A stretch of 64,000 nt of DNA from Microbulbifer marinus (GTDB lineage: Bacteria > Pseudomonadota > Gammaproteobacteria > Pseudomonadales > Cellvibrionaceae). Position numbers and translations under genes: made by a program. This document shows, piece after piece, positions 31,670 through 40,971 of this stretch (position 1 is the first letter of the stretch; every line of letters begins with the position of its first letter). The stretch lies in the NCBI RefSeq assembly GCF_900107725.1, contig NZ_FNQO01000003.1, forward strand, positions 526,075 to 590,074, given 5' to 3'. The notes under the pieces were generated by a model. The model had not been told where the DNA came from. It ran no database searches and saw only the letters and a list, made by a program, of their open reading frames with translations.

Positions 31670-34600
31670 TCAGCCCTCTCCCCACTGGTTACCGCGAATT
31701 TGCGGCGGCAGCAAGCCGCGCAGCAACTCCCGCAGCCGCCCGGGCAACACCAGCATCACCGGCGTGACGATCAGCGTCAGCAGCGTGGAAAAGGTGAGAC
31801 CATAGACAATCGCACTGGCCAGCTTGACCCAAAAGGAGGCAATGACGCCGGCCACCACCACGTTGCGCCCTACCATATCCACACTCACCCCCAATGCCAG
31901 TGGCAACAGCCCGAGAATGGTAGTGGCGGTAGTCAGGAAGACGGGTCGCAGGCGTTGGGCGGAAGCTTTCACCGCGGCCGCCGCAGGCGACAGTTCGGGC
32001 TCGCTGTTGCGCACAAAATTATAGGTGTCGATCAGCACGATATTGTTGTTCACGACGATACCGGCCAGCGCGACAATCCCTACGCCGGTCATGATCACAC
32101 TGAAGGTGCTTTGCGTCACTAACAGGCCCAGCATAACGCCGAGCGTCGACATGACCACCGACGACAGGATCAGCAGCGACTGGTAAAAGCTGTTGAACTG
32201 GGTCACCAGCAGAATAAACATCAGAAACAGTGACAATAGGAAAGCCACGCCGAGGAAGGCCAGCGATTCATTCTGTTCCTCGTCGGCGCCGCGGAACAGC
32301 AGTTCCACACCGGGCGCCACCGGGTTTGCCTCGAGCCAGCTGCGGATCTCCCGCACCTTGTCGTCCGGCAGTACCCCCTCCTCGGCATCCGCCTTCACCT
32401 GCATGCGAGTAATACCGTCGATACGCTCGATCTTGTCTACCTTGGGCCTGGCCTCGGTGTGAACGAAGCTGCTGATCGGCACAGCGCCGCGGGGCGTATT
32501 GACCTTGAGTTGATCCAGCGCGGCAATACCGCGGGCAGTCGCCGGGTAGCGGATACGGATATCCACTTCCTCATCACTGTCGTCCGGGCGGTATTCAGCC
32601 ATGCGTACGCCGTTAGTTACCAGTTGCACCGCCCGCCCGACATCGGTGAGATCGGCACCGTACAGGGCGGCCTTGGCCCGATCCACTTTCACTTCCCACT
32701 GAATCCCCGGCAAGGGCGCGGTATTGACGATATCCCGCAGCCCGTCGAATTCGTTTTCCAGCGCGCGGTGCAGGCGCCAGGTTTCCGCCAGCAAGCTAGC
32801 GTAATCCTGTGCGCGTAGTTCCAGCACTATATCCTTGCCCACAGGTGGGCCGCCCTCGAATACATTGGCGGTCACCTTGATGCCGGGGAAATCGGCCGTG
32901 CGTGCGCGAATATCGGCAAAAATATCGCGGCTGCGGCGCTCGCGCTGCTCCGCCGGCAACAGTTCAACCAGCATATTCGCAATCTGATCCGGCGCGCGGT
33001 CACTATTACCGGAAAGACCGCCGGAGCCGATCGCGGTATAGCCGACCCGTACTTCCGGCACCGCCAGCACCGCTCTTTCCACCTGTGCTACCAGGATTTT
33101 CTTTTCTTCTACCGACAGGTTGCCCTGCGCGCGAATCTCGACATTGCCATACTGCTCTTCGGTCTCAGTGAAAAACTCCACCCCGGCGCCAAAGCGGCCA
33201 AAGGCGATAAAAATGCCGAACAACACCAGTATGGTGGTGACAAATGCGCTCAGTGGCCGGCGCACGATGATTTCGAGAATGCGCGCGTACGTGCCGGTGA
33301 TCCCCACGAGCCCGGTCGGGCGCCCTACTTCCAGTTGCTTCAGATACTGCCTGGTGGCGAGATCCAGGTTGCTCTTGCCAAACAGCGAGCCGAGTACCGG
33401 GGCGAAAAACAGCGCATACAGCAGCGAGCCAGCGAGCACCGCAAATACGGTCACCGGCAGATAGCGCATAAACTCGCCCACCACACCGGGCCAGAACATG
33501 ATCGGCAGGAAGGCCGCCAGCGTGGTGCCGGTAGAGGCGACCACGGGCCAGAACATGCGCCGGACCGACAATACATAGGCGACGCGCGCCGACATCCCCT
33601 CGGCCATTTTGCGATCGGCGTACTCGGTGATGACGATGGAACCGTCGATCAGCATACCCAGTGCCAACAGCATGCCGAACATCACCATAAAGTTGAACGA
33701 ATATCCCAGGTACCAGGTGATGATGGAACCGAACAGCAGCGAGAACGGAACGCCCAAACCCACCAGCATACCGGAGCGGAAGCCCAGCGCCGCCACCACG
33801 ATAATCATCACCAGCAGCATCGCCGTGAGGATGTTGCCCTGCATTTCGCTGACCATGTCGCGCGCAAACTGGGACTGGTCGAATACGAAATTGACCTCGA
33901 CCCCGCGCGGCAGATATTGCAGTTCTTCCTGCACTACCGCGCGCACCGCGTCGGCGACAGTCACCGAACTGGCGTCGCTGCGCTTTTCTACATTGATGGC
34001 GAGACCCGGACGGCCATTGACACTGGTGTAGCTGGACGCGTCCTTGAAAGTGCGGCGAATGTCGGTGACATCCCCCAGGGTGACCACGCCATCGGCGGAG
34101 CTTTTCAGCGGAATCTGGTAGACATCCTGCGCCGTCTCGATCAGGCCGGGCACCTTCACCGAGAAACGTCCACGGCTGGTTTCCAGTTCGCCGGCCGGGA
34201 TCAACAGGTTGTTGCCGAGTACCGCGCTGATCAGCTGGCCGCTGGTGATCTGGTAGTGCTCCAGGCGTACCGGGTCAATGGTCGCCTCCACCACTTCCTC
34301 GCGATTGCCGCGCAGGTCGGCACTGAGCACATCGCCAATATTTTCGATTTTGCGCTTCAGGTGCTGGGCACTCTGCAGCAGAACACGCTCACTGATCCGC
34401 TCACCGGCAAGGGTGACGACGATAGACGGAAATGGCTGCGCCGCGGCCTCCTCGACCACCGGTTCCTCCGCGTCCCGCGGCAGCTCCGCCTTGGCGCGAT
34501 CCACGGCATTGCGCACTTCATCCACGGCCTCATCCACGTCGACGGACGAATCGAATTCGATCACCAGGTAAGCAAGCGACTCGCGCGCCGTCGAGATCAC

Positions 34601-34837
34601 CTCCTCGACGCCTTCCAGGGCACGAACTTCCTGTTCCAGCGGCCGCACCAGCAGGCGCACACCGTCTTCCGGAGAAATACCCTCGTGGGCCACCCGCACA
34701 ATGACAAATGGGGGATTGACCTCCGGGCTGGACTCCACCGTCATGGCCGCACGTGCCGCCAGGCCAACAAATACGATCAACAACATCAGGCTGAGGGTGC
34801 TGCGGTAGCGGTCTATGGCGCTATCCAGTAATTTCAT
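31670..34837 (-). CDS. RND-family efflux transporter, inner-membrane pump
   Basis: A 1055-residue AcrB/HAE1-type permease with 12 predicted TM helices and two large periplasmic loops; N-terminal ...SSPEVNPPFVIVRV. Known RND landmarks are present: GMLIDGSIVITEYADRKM in TM4 and ALAGIVVNNNIVLIDTYN in TM10. In AcrB the proton relay is Asp407, Asp408 and Lys940; the aligned residues here appear to be Asp, Gly and Asn, the arrangement of many HAE-like pumps other than AcrB itself. It overlaps the adaptor gene by 4 bases (ATGA), so they are translated together. The outer-membrane factor is not nearby. Substrates unknown. Confidence 0.92.
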   Translation of the reverse strand: MKLLDSAIDRYRSTLSLMLLIVFVGLAARAAMTVESSPEVNPPFVIVRVAHEGISPEDGVRLLVRPLEQEVRALEGVEEVISTARESLAYLVIEFDSSVDVDEAVDEVRNAVDRAKAELPRDAEEPVVEEAAAQPFPSIVVTLAGERISERVLLQSAQHLKRKIENIGDVLSADLRGNREEVVEATIDPVRLEHYQITSGQLISAVLGNNLLIPAGELETSRGRFSVKVPGLIETAQDVYQIPLKSSADGVVTLGDVTDIRRTFKDASSYTSVNGRPGLAINVEKRSDASSVTVADAVRAVVQEELQYLPRGVEVNFVFDQSQFARDMVSEMQGNILTAMLLVMIIVVAALGFRSGMLVGLGVPFSLLFGSIITWYLGYSFNFMVMFGMLLALGMLIDGSIVITEYADRKMAEGMSARVAYVLSVRRMFWPVVASTGTTLAAFLPIMFWPGVVGEFMRYLPVTVFAVLAGSLLYALFFAPVLGSLFGKSNLDLATRQYLKQLEVGRPTGLVGITGTYARILEIIVRRPLSAFVTTILVLFGIFIAFGRFGAGVEFFTETEEQYGNVEIRAQGNLSVEEKKILVAQVERAVLAVPEVRVGYTAIGSGGLSGNSDRAPDQIANMLVELLPAEQRERRSRDIFADIRARTADFPGIKVTANVFEGGPPVGKDIVLELRAQDYASLLAETWRLHRALENEFDGLRDIVNTAPLPGIQWEVKVDRAKAALYGADLTDVGRAVQLVTNGVRMAEYRPDDSDEEVDIRIRYPATARGIAALDQLKVNTPRGAVPISSFVHTEARPKVDKIERIDGITRMQVKADAEEGVLPDDKVREIRSWLEANPVAPGVELLFRGADEEQNESLAFLGVAFLLSLFLMFILLVTQFNSFYQSLLILSSVVMSTLGVMLGLLVTQSTFSVIMTGVGIVALAGIVVNNNIVLIDTYNFVRNSEPELSPAAAAVKASAQRLRPVFLTTATTILGLLPLALGVSVDMVGRNVVVAGVIASFWVKLASAIVYGLTFSTLLTLIVTPVMLVLPGRLRELLRGLLPPQIRGNQWGEG

Positions 34838-36033
34838 TGCACCAGTTCCTCACGCGGCGATGCCACCTGTTCCGCAACTGGCACAACGGCCGCTGCGGGC
34901 GGCTCTGCATGCTGGCTGGGAGCGGGCAGATCGCTCTCCAGCTGTTCCAGCTCAACCTGCACGATTTCTCCGGGCGTGACGTATTCCTGGCCGACGGTAA
35001 TCAGTGTGGCCTGTTGCGGCAGTCCGCTCACCCAGATACCGCTCTCGCCATCGCCGACCAGCTGTACATTGGCGAAGTGCACCCGGTTTTCCGCATCGAG
35101 AATACGAACTCCCAGATCGCCGCGGTCGTCGAGCGTCAACAGAGAGGAATTGATACGGTGGGCCATGATTTCGCCGGTGGGCAGTGCCAGTCTGCCACTG
35201 AGTCCTGCGCGCAAGGCGCCCGACGCATTGTCGACGGCCACTTCCACCCGATAGGCCCGGGTAATTTCATGGGCCTGCTGGCTGATATAACGGAGGCTGC
35301 CCTGAACCAGCTGCCCCTGTTGCAACTGCGCGCTGGCAGGACCACCGGGCATCAGGTTGCCGACCTGGGACTCGGAAACCTCCCCCACCACCAGGATCGG
35401 ATCCAGATCCAGCAGCGTGGCGCACTCCTCACCGCGACGGATATAGTCGCCCAGCTCCACAGCGCGACTGTTGACCACACCGGCGAATGGAGCGCGGATC
35501 TGCAGGTTGTCCACTGCCACTTCGGCACGCCGGTAGTCTGCGCGCGCATGGGCCAGGGCCACCTCCTGCTGGGCCATGGCGGTATCGGACTGCAAGCCTT
35601 TTTTCTGCAGGCGCTGGGCACCGGCATAGTCCAGCTCCGCTTTGCGCAGCGCCGCCCGGGCACGGTCAAGCTGCTCCGGACGATCCTCCGGGTCGATCAG
35701 GCAGATCACCTCGCCTTTTTTGACCGCGCGGCCCTCGGCCACCGGCAATCCGACGATGGCCCCGTCCAGTTCCGCCCGCAGCCGCACGCTGCGGTTTGCC
35801 TCGGTGTGGCCATTGACCAGCACCCGGGTAGCATAGGGCTGCGCCTCAATACGCCGCGCCTGAATCCGGATTGCCTCACCGGCAGCCACCACCGGTGCTG
35901 CGGCACCCGGCTCGGGATCCCGCGGATCACCGGAACCAAGCAGTCCACTCAACAACCACATGACCGCCAGCGCGGCGACAACAGTAGCCACGCGATAATT
36001 GCGCTGGCGCCAGAAGGATGCAAAAAAACTCAT
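34834..36033 (-). CDS. RND efflux periplasmic adaptor subunit (membrane-fusion protein)
   Basis: A 399-residue adaptor that links the RND pump to an outer-membrane channel. The ATG at 36033 begins MSFFASFWRQRNYRVATVVAALAV with a TM anchor (about 12-32); a longer frame starting at 36192 is unlike the family. Barrel-sandwich lipoyl halves (SVRLRAELDGAIVGLPVAEG and IRAPFAGVVNSRAVELGDYI) flank a short alpha-hairpin (about 110-160), then a beta-barrel and a C-terminal low-complexity Pro/Ala tail. Four-base ATGA overlap with the pump gene. A long inverted repeat lies about 110 bases upstream. Confidence 0.9.
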   Translation of the reverse strand: MSFFASFWRQRNYRVATVVAALAVMWLLSGLLGSGDPRDPEPGAAAPVVAAGEAIRIQARRIEAQPYATRVLVNGHTEANRSVRLRAELDGAIVGLPVAEGRAVKKGEVICLIDPEDRPEQLDRARAALRKAELDYAGAQRLQKKGLQSDTAMAQQEVALAHARADYRRAEVAVDNLQIRAPFAGVVNSRAVELGDYIRRGEECATLLDLDPILVVGEVSESQVGNLMPGGPASAQLQQGQLVQGSLRYISQQAHEITRAYRVEVAVDNASGALRAGLSGRLALPTGEIMAHRINSSLLTLDDRGDLGVRILDAENRVHFANVQLVGDGESGIWVSGLPQQATLITVGQEYVTPGEIVQVELEQLESDLPAPSQHAEPPAAAVVPVAEQVASPREELVQ

Positions 36034-36335
36034 ACCCAAAAATCCGTGCGGAGGGAATTCAACCAATGAGGAATGCCGAGCAAGCGCCGAAACCTCCGTA
36101 TCCCGGCAGAGGGCAAATTGTAGACGCAGCGCAATTTTTACGCAGTGGCGATTTCTGTCGGAATATGAAATTCGCAAGCGAGAAATCGCCACCCAAAGGG
36201 TTATATCGTCGCATTGCGACAGGAATACGACGCTTTACCAGAAATGGATGAGTAAGGTGCACCCTGATGGCAGGTCGCGGGGGGAGTCTGCCGGAGCGAA
36301 TTGAGATTCACCCCGACAGGTGGTTGTGAAGGAAA
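36034..36335. other. Promoter region of the RND operon
   Basis: About 300 bases between the cNMP-binding protein gene end and the efflux adaptor start. It holds a perfect 12 bp inverted repeat (see 36145-36192). No coding sequence is supported; a longer adaptor reading frame overlaps but lacks the family N-terminus. Confidence 0.5.
36145..36192. promoter_or_regulatory. 12 bp inverted repeat upstream of the efflux operon
   Basis: GTGGCGATTTCT (36145-36156) and its exact complement AGAAATCGCCAC (36181-36192) are separated by 24 bases, within which CGGAAT/AATTCG gives a further short pairing. It may bind a dimeric regulator or form a leader hairpin. No T-run follows on either strand. Confidence 0.5.
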
Positions 36336-37043
36336 TCAGGAGAGCATCGACTCGAGGAAGTCGGACATGTCGGAGTCTTCGTCCATCAGTTCACCAGTGC
36401 CGAATTCGACGTTCCAGTCGAGCAGGATCCGGGCCAGCGCCCGCGCCTGGTCCGCCAGTGCCAGTAACTCCTCGCGGCAGTTCTTCGGCCCCGTATACAA
36501 TTTGAGCTTGCGGTGGCTGTCCGCCAGCTGGTGGCTCGGATACTTGGAGCGATAGACCTCCAGCTTCCAGCGCAGCGAGTGCACCATATTGCGATAAAAT
36601 ACCAGCTTGGTGGGCAGCTGCAGCAGGGAAAAATCGTCCAGATCGCCGAACAGTGTGCAATCCAGGCCAAGTACCTGAATATCCCGGCTTGACGGCGCCG
36701 CAACGATGGTCGCGCTGCGCGGTTCGGCGAGCAGCATCGACAGATCCCCAAAGACCTCTCCCGGTCGAATAACCGCCAGCGGGCGCTCGGCACCGAGCGC
36801 GCCGCCCTCCGTGCCATCGACATGCACGTGCAGTTCCCCGCGCAGCAGGAAATAAACCCACTGATCCACATCACCGGCGCGCAACAAATGCTCCCCTGCC
36901 TGCAGTCCTACCAGTCGGGAGCGTTTCAATAACACATCGTACTGCCATTCACTGGTGGCGCGAATGTCACGAAAAAGATGAATGACATTGAGCAGACGAT
37001 CCACGGCGTCCCGCGGACAGTCACTGAGTGGCTTTATATCCAT
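36336..37043 (-). CDS. Cyclic nucleotide-binding domain protein without HTH
   Basis: A 235-residue soluble protein. The first part has a cNMP-binding fold of the CRP superfamily (about 30-140: GLQAGEHLLRAGDVDQWVYFLLRGELHVHVD, PGEVFGDLSMLLAEPRSATIVA), with the phosphate-binding cassette-like FGDLSMLLAEPRSATI. The rest is helical (VFYRNMVHSLRWKLEVYRSK) and ends in an acidic tail; no DNA-binding HTH is seen, so it is a regulator of something other than promoters, or a sensor. Substrate cAMP or c-di-GMP not determined. Upstream lies an AT-rich 350 bp gap. Confidence 0.8.
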   Translation of the reverse strand: MDIKPLSDCPRDAVDRLLNVIHLFRDIRATSEWQYDVLLKRSRLVGLQAGEHLLRAGDVDQWVYFLLRGELHVHVDGTEGGALGAERPLAVIRPGEVFGDLSMLLAEPRSATIVAAPSSRDIQVLGLDCTLFGDLDDFSLLQLPTKLVFYRNMVHSLRWKLEVYRSKYPSHQLADSHRKLKLYTGPKNCREELLALADQARALARILLDWNVEFGTGELMDEDSDMSDFLESMLS

Positions 37044-37390
37044 TCGCTACTTAAAAATTAGTGAAATTTTTTCTACTTCGGGCGGAACCGCTGCCGAAGC
37101 CACTTAAAAAGAAGATATTTAAACAATACCAATCTACCGCATTCTATCGGCGGTGTGACCACTGTCTTCACCGAGATTCCTCGAAATTGGAAAAACGAGA
37201 CATTCTACTTGTTTCAGGGTTGAACTCCATTGCAGTTACAGTAGAGTTAGGCACAGTTCAGGTTAATTTGGGCGGTAGTGCCAGGCAGGCAGTGCACTTT
37301 TTAATCTGACCGGCGCGCCTCGGGGGAGGGGGCGCCACAAATCTTATCCGCCGGATTCTTCCCATCCGGAAATAAAGACACCGCAAAACA
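37044..37390. other. AT-rich intergenic region between divergent genes
   Basis: About 350 bases holding the promoters of the cNMP-domain gene and the TonB-C gene. It is markedly AT-rich near 37050-37140 and contains AAAATT-AGTG-AAATTTT. No ORF or RNA gene is supported. Confidence 0.5.
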
Positions 37391-38554
37391 ATGAAACCGA
37401 TAAAATTTGTCATCGCACTTCTGGTGTTTGCGACAGCCTTATCCGCACAAGCCGAACCACTGCTGAACGGACTCGCGCTGGAGCAGCAATTCAACAAGGA
37501 CCGTTACATCGCCGCGCTGTATTCAGACACCCTGGGTAGCAGTGCCAGTGTATTGCTCGACAATAATACAACCCGGCGTCTAGAAGTGCGCGTTGTCGCC
37601 GAAAGTCTGTCCGCACGACGCTTCCGCAACCAGTGGATGGAAGGTATCGCCATCAACAACCCGGGTGACACCCTGAGCAATCAGGCCGACAACATGGTGA
37701 CCTTCGCCAACCTGTTCAAGGGTCGCCTTCTCAACGGCGATCAACTGGCGATCGACTTCGAAGGTAATTCCGGTATCACGACTGTCTCCCTGAATGGCAT
37801 TGGCCTCGGCAAGATCCGCGACCGCGACTTCTTCAACACGCTGCTGCGCGCCTGGATCGGCCCGGTACCGCCTTCCAGCGATTTCCGTGATGGCCTGCTG
37901 GTGGCCGGCCAGGTACCCGCCGGTCTGCGTGCCAATTACGAGCTGCTCAAGCCAAGCAGCCAGCGCATCGCCCAGGTGACCGCCCAGGTTTCGCAAGCGG
38001 AGGAGGAGCCGGTGGCAGAGCAACAGGTGGCCACCACACAATCCGCCGCAAAGCCTGAGCCCACCAAGCCCAAGCTGGCCGCCGAGATTCCGCCACCCAC
38101 CCTTGCCGCCATCGGCAGCAAGCCCGAGGCTGCCGCCAAAGCGGCTGCCCCGGCCAAGCCCAAACCGCAACCGGCCAAGGTTGCCGCGAAGCGCAGCGCG
38201 CCGTCGCAGGTAGCAGAAGACGAGGACGACGATGAAGCGCCGCTGACGGCGGACATGATCCTGGCCCGGCAGATCTACCATTCAATGCTGCTGCGCCACA
38301 CGTTCAAGTACATTCGCTATCCGAAGCGTGCCCAGGAGCGCGGCCAGGAAGGCAGCGTGCGCCTGAACGTGACCATCGACTCCAACGGCCGCGTGCAAGA
38401 AGTGGAAACCCTGCAGGAATCCCGCTATGCCAGCCTCAACCGCGAAGCCCGCGAAGCTGTCGAGCGCGCCGGCCCCTATCCGGCCGCGCCGCCGCAGCTG
38501 GCCCGCAACAACTACCGCTTCTCGGTGCCGATCACCTTCCGCCTGCCGGACTGA
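37391..38554 (+). CDS. Chalcone-isomerase-like protein fused to TonB C-terminal domain
   Basis: A 387-residue periplasmic protein. Signal peptide to SAQA at about residue 22. Residues about 25-180 match the chalcone isomerase-like fold used by bacterial proteins of unknown function (NGLALEQQFNKDRYIAALYS, DFFNTLLRAWIGPVPPSSDF). An Ala/Pro/Lys linker (about 215-275) leads to a TonB C-terminal domain (about 300-387: KYIRYPKRAQERGQEGSVRL, NREAREAVERAGPYPAAPP). It has no membrane anchor, so TonB in the strict sense is unlikely; it may couple energy or bind outer-membrane receptors. The combination is unusual. Confidence 0.75.
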   Translation: MKPIKFVIALLVFATALSAQAEPLLNGLALEQQFNKDRYIAALYSDTLGSSASVLLDNNTTRRLEVRVVAESLSARRFRNQWMEGIAINNPGDTLSNQADNMVTFANLFKGRLLNGDQLAIDFEGNSGITTVSLNGIGLGKIRDRDFFNTLLRAWIGPVPPSSDFRDGLLVAGQVPAGLRANYELLKPSSQRIAQVTAQVSQAEEEPVAEQQVATTQSAAKPEPTKPKLAAEIPPPTLAAIGSKPEAAAKAAAPAKPKPQPAKVAAKRSAPSQVAEDEDDDEAPLTADMILARQIYHSMLLRHTFKYIRYPKRAQERGQEGSVRLNVTIDSNGRVQEVETLQESRYASLNREAREAVERAGPYPAAPPQLARNNYRFSVPITFRLPD

Positions 38555-38575
38555 TCTGCTCCCTGAACGCCAACG

Positions 38576-38600
38576 AAGCCCCGCACCCGCGGGGCTTTTT
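38576..38600 (+). terminator. Intrinsic terminator after the TonB-C gene
   Basis: A 9 bp stem (AAGCCCCGC / GCGGGGCTT, loop ACCC) followed by TTTTT, 22 bases past the stop. Confidence 0.88.
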
Positions 38601-38717
38601 GTTTACCCATCTGGCCTTTTATCGCGAACAGGCTCCCGCTAACCGCAGCCCGGTTGCCCCCCAAGGGCGCAACGACTTACTATGGCTGCGGAATAATCAG
38701 CCCAACAAAGGCCAACA

Positions 38718-40787
38718 ATGAATAAATTACTGCTATCTCTCGCCATCGCCGGCATAGTGGCCGGCTGCTCCAAGTCTGAAGCGCCGCAAACCCAACAGAG
38801 CGCCAACGATACCGCTACTAGCGCCGCGGTACAGCAGGCAGAGCTCGGTTCCGGCATCGACCTCGAGGCCATGGACACCGACGTTCGCCCGCAGGACGAT
38901 TTCTTCGCTTACGTCAACGGCACCTGGCTGCAGAACACCGAGATTCCCGCAGACAAGTCGCGCTGGGGCGGCTTCTCGATCCTGCGCGACAAGAGCACCG
39001 AGCAGGTCAAGGCACTGATCATGGAAGCCGGCGAGAACGCCAGCAGCACCGGTGCCAAGCAGATCGGCGATCTGTACAACAGCTTCATGAATGAAAAGCT
39101 GATTGAGGAAAAAGGCCTGGCGGCGCTCAAAAGCGAGCTCGCTAAGGTGGATGCGATCAAAACCCGCACCGACCTGACCGATTATTTCGCCTACGCCGAC
39201 ACTGTTGGCTACGACGCCCCCTTCGGCGCCTTCATTTATCAGGACATGAAGGATGTGGAGAACTACATCGCCTTCATGTGGCAGGCCGGCCTCGGTCTCC
39301 CCGACCGCGACTACTACTTCGACGACTCCGAAAAGGGCCAGAAGCTGCAGCAGGCCTACATGGACTACCTGGTAAAAGTACAGCAGCTGGCCGGCCTGGA
39401 AGAGGCCAAGGGCTATGCGGACAAGATCTACGCACTGGAAAAAAGCCTGGCCGAACATCACCGTTCGCGGGTCGACAACCGCGATCCGGACAAGTACTTC
39501 AACAAAAAATCCGTACAGGAACTGGCCGAGCTGATGCCGGATGTTGACTGGGACAGCTACCTGCCCAAGGCCATGCTGGACAAGGCCGACAATATCGTCG
39601 TCGGTCAGCCGGAATACCTGCAGGCCGCCAACGACGTCATTGCCGACACTGACATGGCTACCTGGCGCCGTTACCTGAAAGTCAAGGTAATGGGCTCCAT
39701 GGCCCCGTACATGCACAGCGAGCTGGCCCAGGCACACTTCGACTTCTACAGCACCGCGGTGCGCGGCGTCGAGCAGATGGAGCCGCGCTGGAAGCGCGCC
39801 GTACAGTTCGTCAACGGTTCCGTCGGTGAACTGGTGGGCAAGCGCTATGTGGAAAAACACTTCCCGCCGGAAGCCAAGGCGCGCATGGTCGAACTGGTGG
39901 ACAACCTGAAGGCGGCCTACCGCGAATCCATCGAGTCCCTGCAGTGGATGGGTGAAGAGACCAAGAAGGAGGCGCTGGACAAGCTGGCCAACTTCACCAC
40001 CAAGATCGGCTATCCGGACAAGTGGCGCGACTACAGCGACCTGGAAGTAAGCGCCGACGACCTGGTGGGCAACGTGCTGGCAGCCAACCTGTTTGAAACC
40101 AGCTACGAGCGCGGCAAACTGGGCAAACCACTCGACCGCACCGAGTGGGGCATGTCGCCGCAGACGGTCAATGCCTATTACAACCCGGCGATGAACGAGA
40201 TCGTATTCCCCGCCGCCATTCTGCAGCCGCCGTTCTTCAACATGCAGGCCGACGACGCAGTCAACTACGGCGGTATCGGCGGTGTGATCGGTCACGAAAT
40301 CGGTCACGGTTTCGACGACAAGGGCAGCAAGTTCGACGGCAAGGGCTACCTGAACAACTGGTGGACCGACTCCGACCGTGAAAACTTCGAGCACCTGACC
40401 GGCAAGCTGGTAGCGCAGTACAACGGCTATGAACCGATCGACGGCGAGCACATCAACGGTGAGCTGACCCTCGGTGAAAACATCGGCGACCTGTCCGGTC
40501 TCGGCATCGCCTACAAGGCCTACAAGATGTCTCTCGATGGCCAGGAAGCGCCGATTATCGACGGCTTTACCGGCGACCAGCGCCTGTTCATGGGCTGGGC
40601 CCAGGTGTGGCGCAGCAAGATCCGCGACGAGGCCCTCAGTGAGCGTCTGAAGACAGACCCGCACTCCCCGGCCGAGTATCGCGTGAAGGGCGTGCTGCCC
40701 AACATCTCCGCGTTCTATACCGCTTTCGAAGTCCAGGAAGGCGACGGTATGTACCTGCCGGAGGAAGAGCGCGTGGTGATCTGGTAA
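38718..40787 (+). CDS. M13-family zinc endopeptidase lipoprotein (PepO/neprilysin-like)
   Basis: A 689-residue lipoprotein with signal peptide ending IVAGC (Cys17). The M13 zinc motif HEIGH is at 526-530, and the third ligand Glu in LGENIGDLSG is at 587. The order DDFFAYVNGTWLQN at the N-terminus and a C-terminal PAEYRVKGVLPNISAFYTAF with the family Arg/Trp (MGWAQVWRSK) is complete. It probably degrades peptides at the outer membrane or periplasm. The length fits the family. A terminator follows. Confidence 0.93.
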   Translation: MNKLLLSLAIAGIVAGCSKSEAPQTQQSANDTATSAAVQQAELGSGIDLEAMDTDVRPQDDFFAYVNGTWLQNTEIPADKSRWGGFSILRDKSTEQVKALIMEAGENASSTGAKQIGDLYNSFMNEKLIEEKGLAALKSELAKVDAIKTRTDLTDYFAYADTVGYDAPFGAFIYQDMKDVENYIAFMWQAGLGLPDRDYYFDDSEKGQKLQQAYMDYLVKVQQLAGLEEAKGYADKIYALEKSLAEHHRSRVDNRDPDKYFNKKSVQELAELMPDVDWDSYLPKAMLDKADNIVVGQPEYLQAANDVIADTDMATWRRYLKVKVMGSMAPYMHSELAQAHFDFYSTAVRGVEQMEPRWKRAVQFVNGSVGELVGKRYVEKHFPPEAKARMVELVDNLKAAYRESIESLQWMGEETKKEALDKLANFTTKIGYPDKWRDYSDLEVSADDLVGNVLAANLFETSYERGKLGKPLDRTEWGMSPQTVNAYYNPAMNEIVFPAAILQPPFFNMQADDAVNYGGIGGVIGHEIGHGFDDKGSKFDGKGYLNNWWTDSDRENFEHLTGKLVAQYNGYEPIDGEHINGELTLGENIGDLSGLGIAYKAYKMSLDGQEAPIIDGFTGDQRLFMGWAQVWRSKIRDEALSERLKTDPHSPAEYRVKGVLPNISAFYTAFEVQEGDGMYLPEEERVVIW

Positions 40788-40807
40788 GTCGCCGGATCCC
40801 CGTCTCA

Positions 40808-40835
40808 GAAAAGCCCCGCCCTGCGGGGCTTTTTT
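40808..40835 (+). terminator. Intrinsic terminator after the M13 peptidase gene
   Basis: AAAAGCCCCGC-CCT-GCGGGGCTTTTTT, an 11 bp perfect stem with a U-run. Confidence 0.9.
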
Positions 40836-40971
40836 GTGTGTGCGGTTACAGTCCTTCAAGAGGCGCAGATACGGCGTTCAAATCGACTACGAATTGCACC
40901 GCACGCGTTATGCTTTGCCACTGTCCTTGTGTCAGTAGTCATACCAGCCCTAATCATGGGAGCGCCAGCCG

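Noticed and set aside
38733..40859. A 708-residue minus-strand ORF antisense to the M13 peptidase gene
   Set aside because: It is the high-GC shadow of a complete, recognisable M13 gene; it has no family-like motif of its own.
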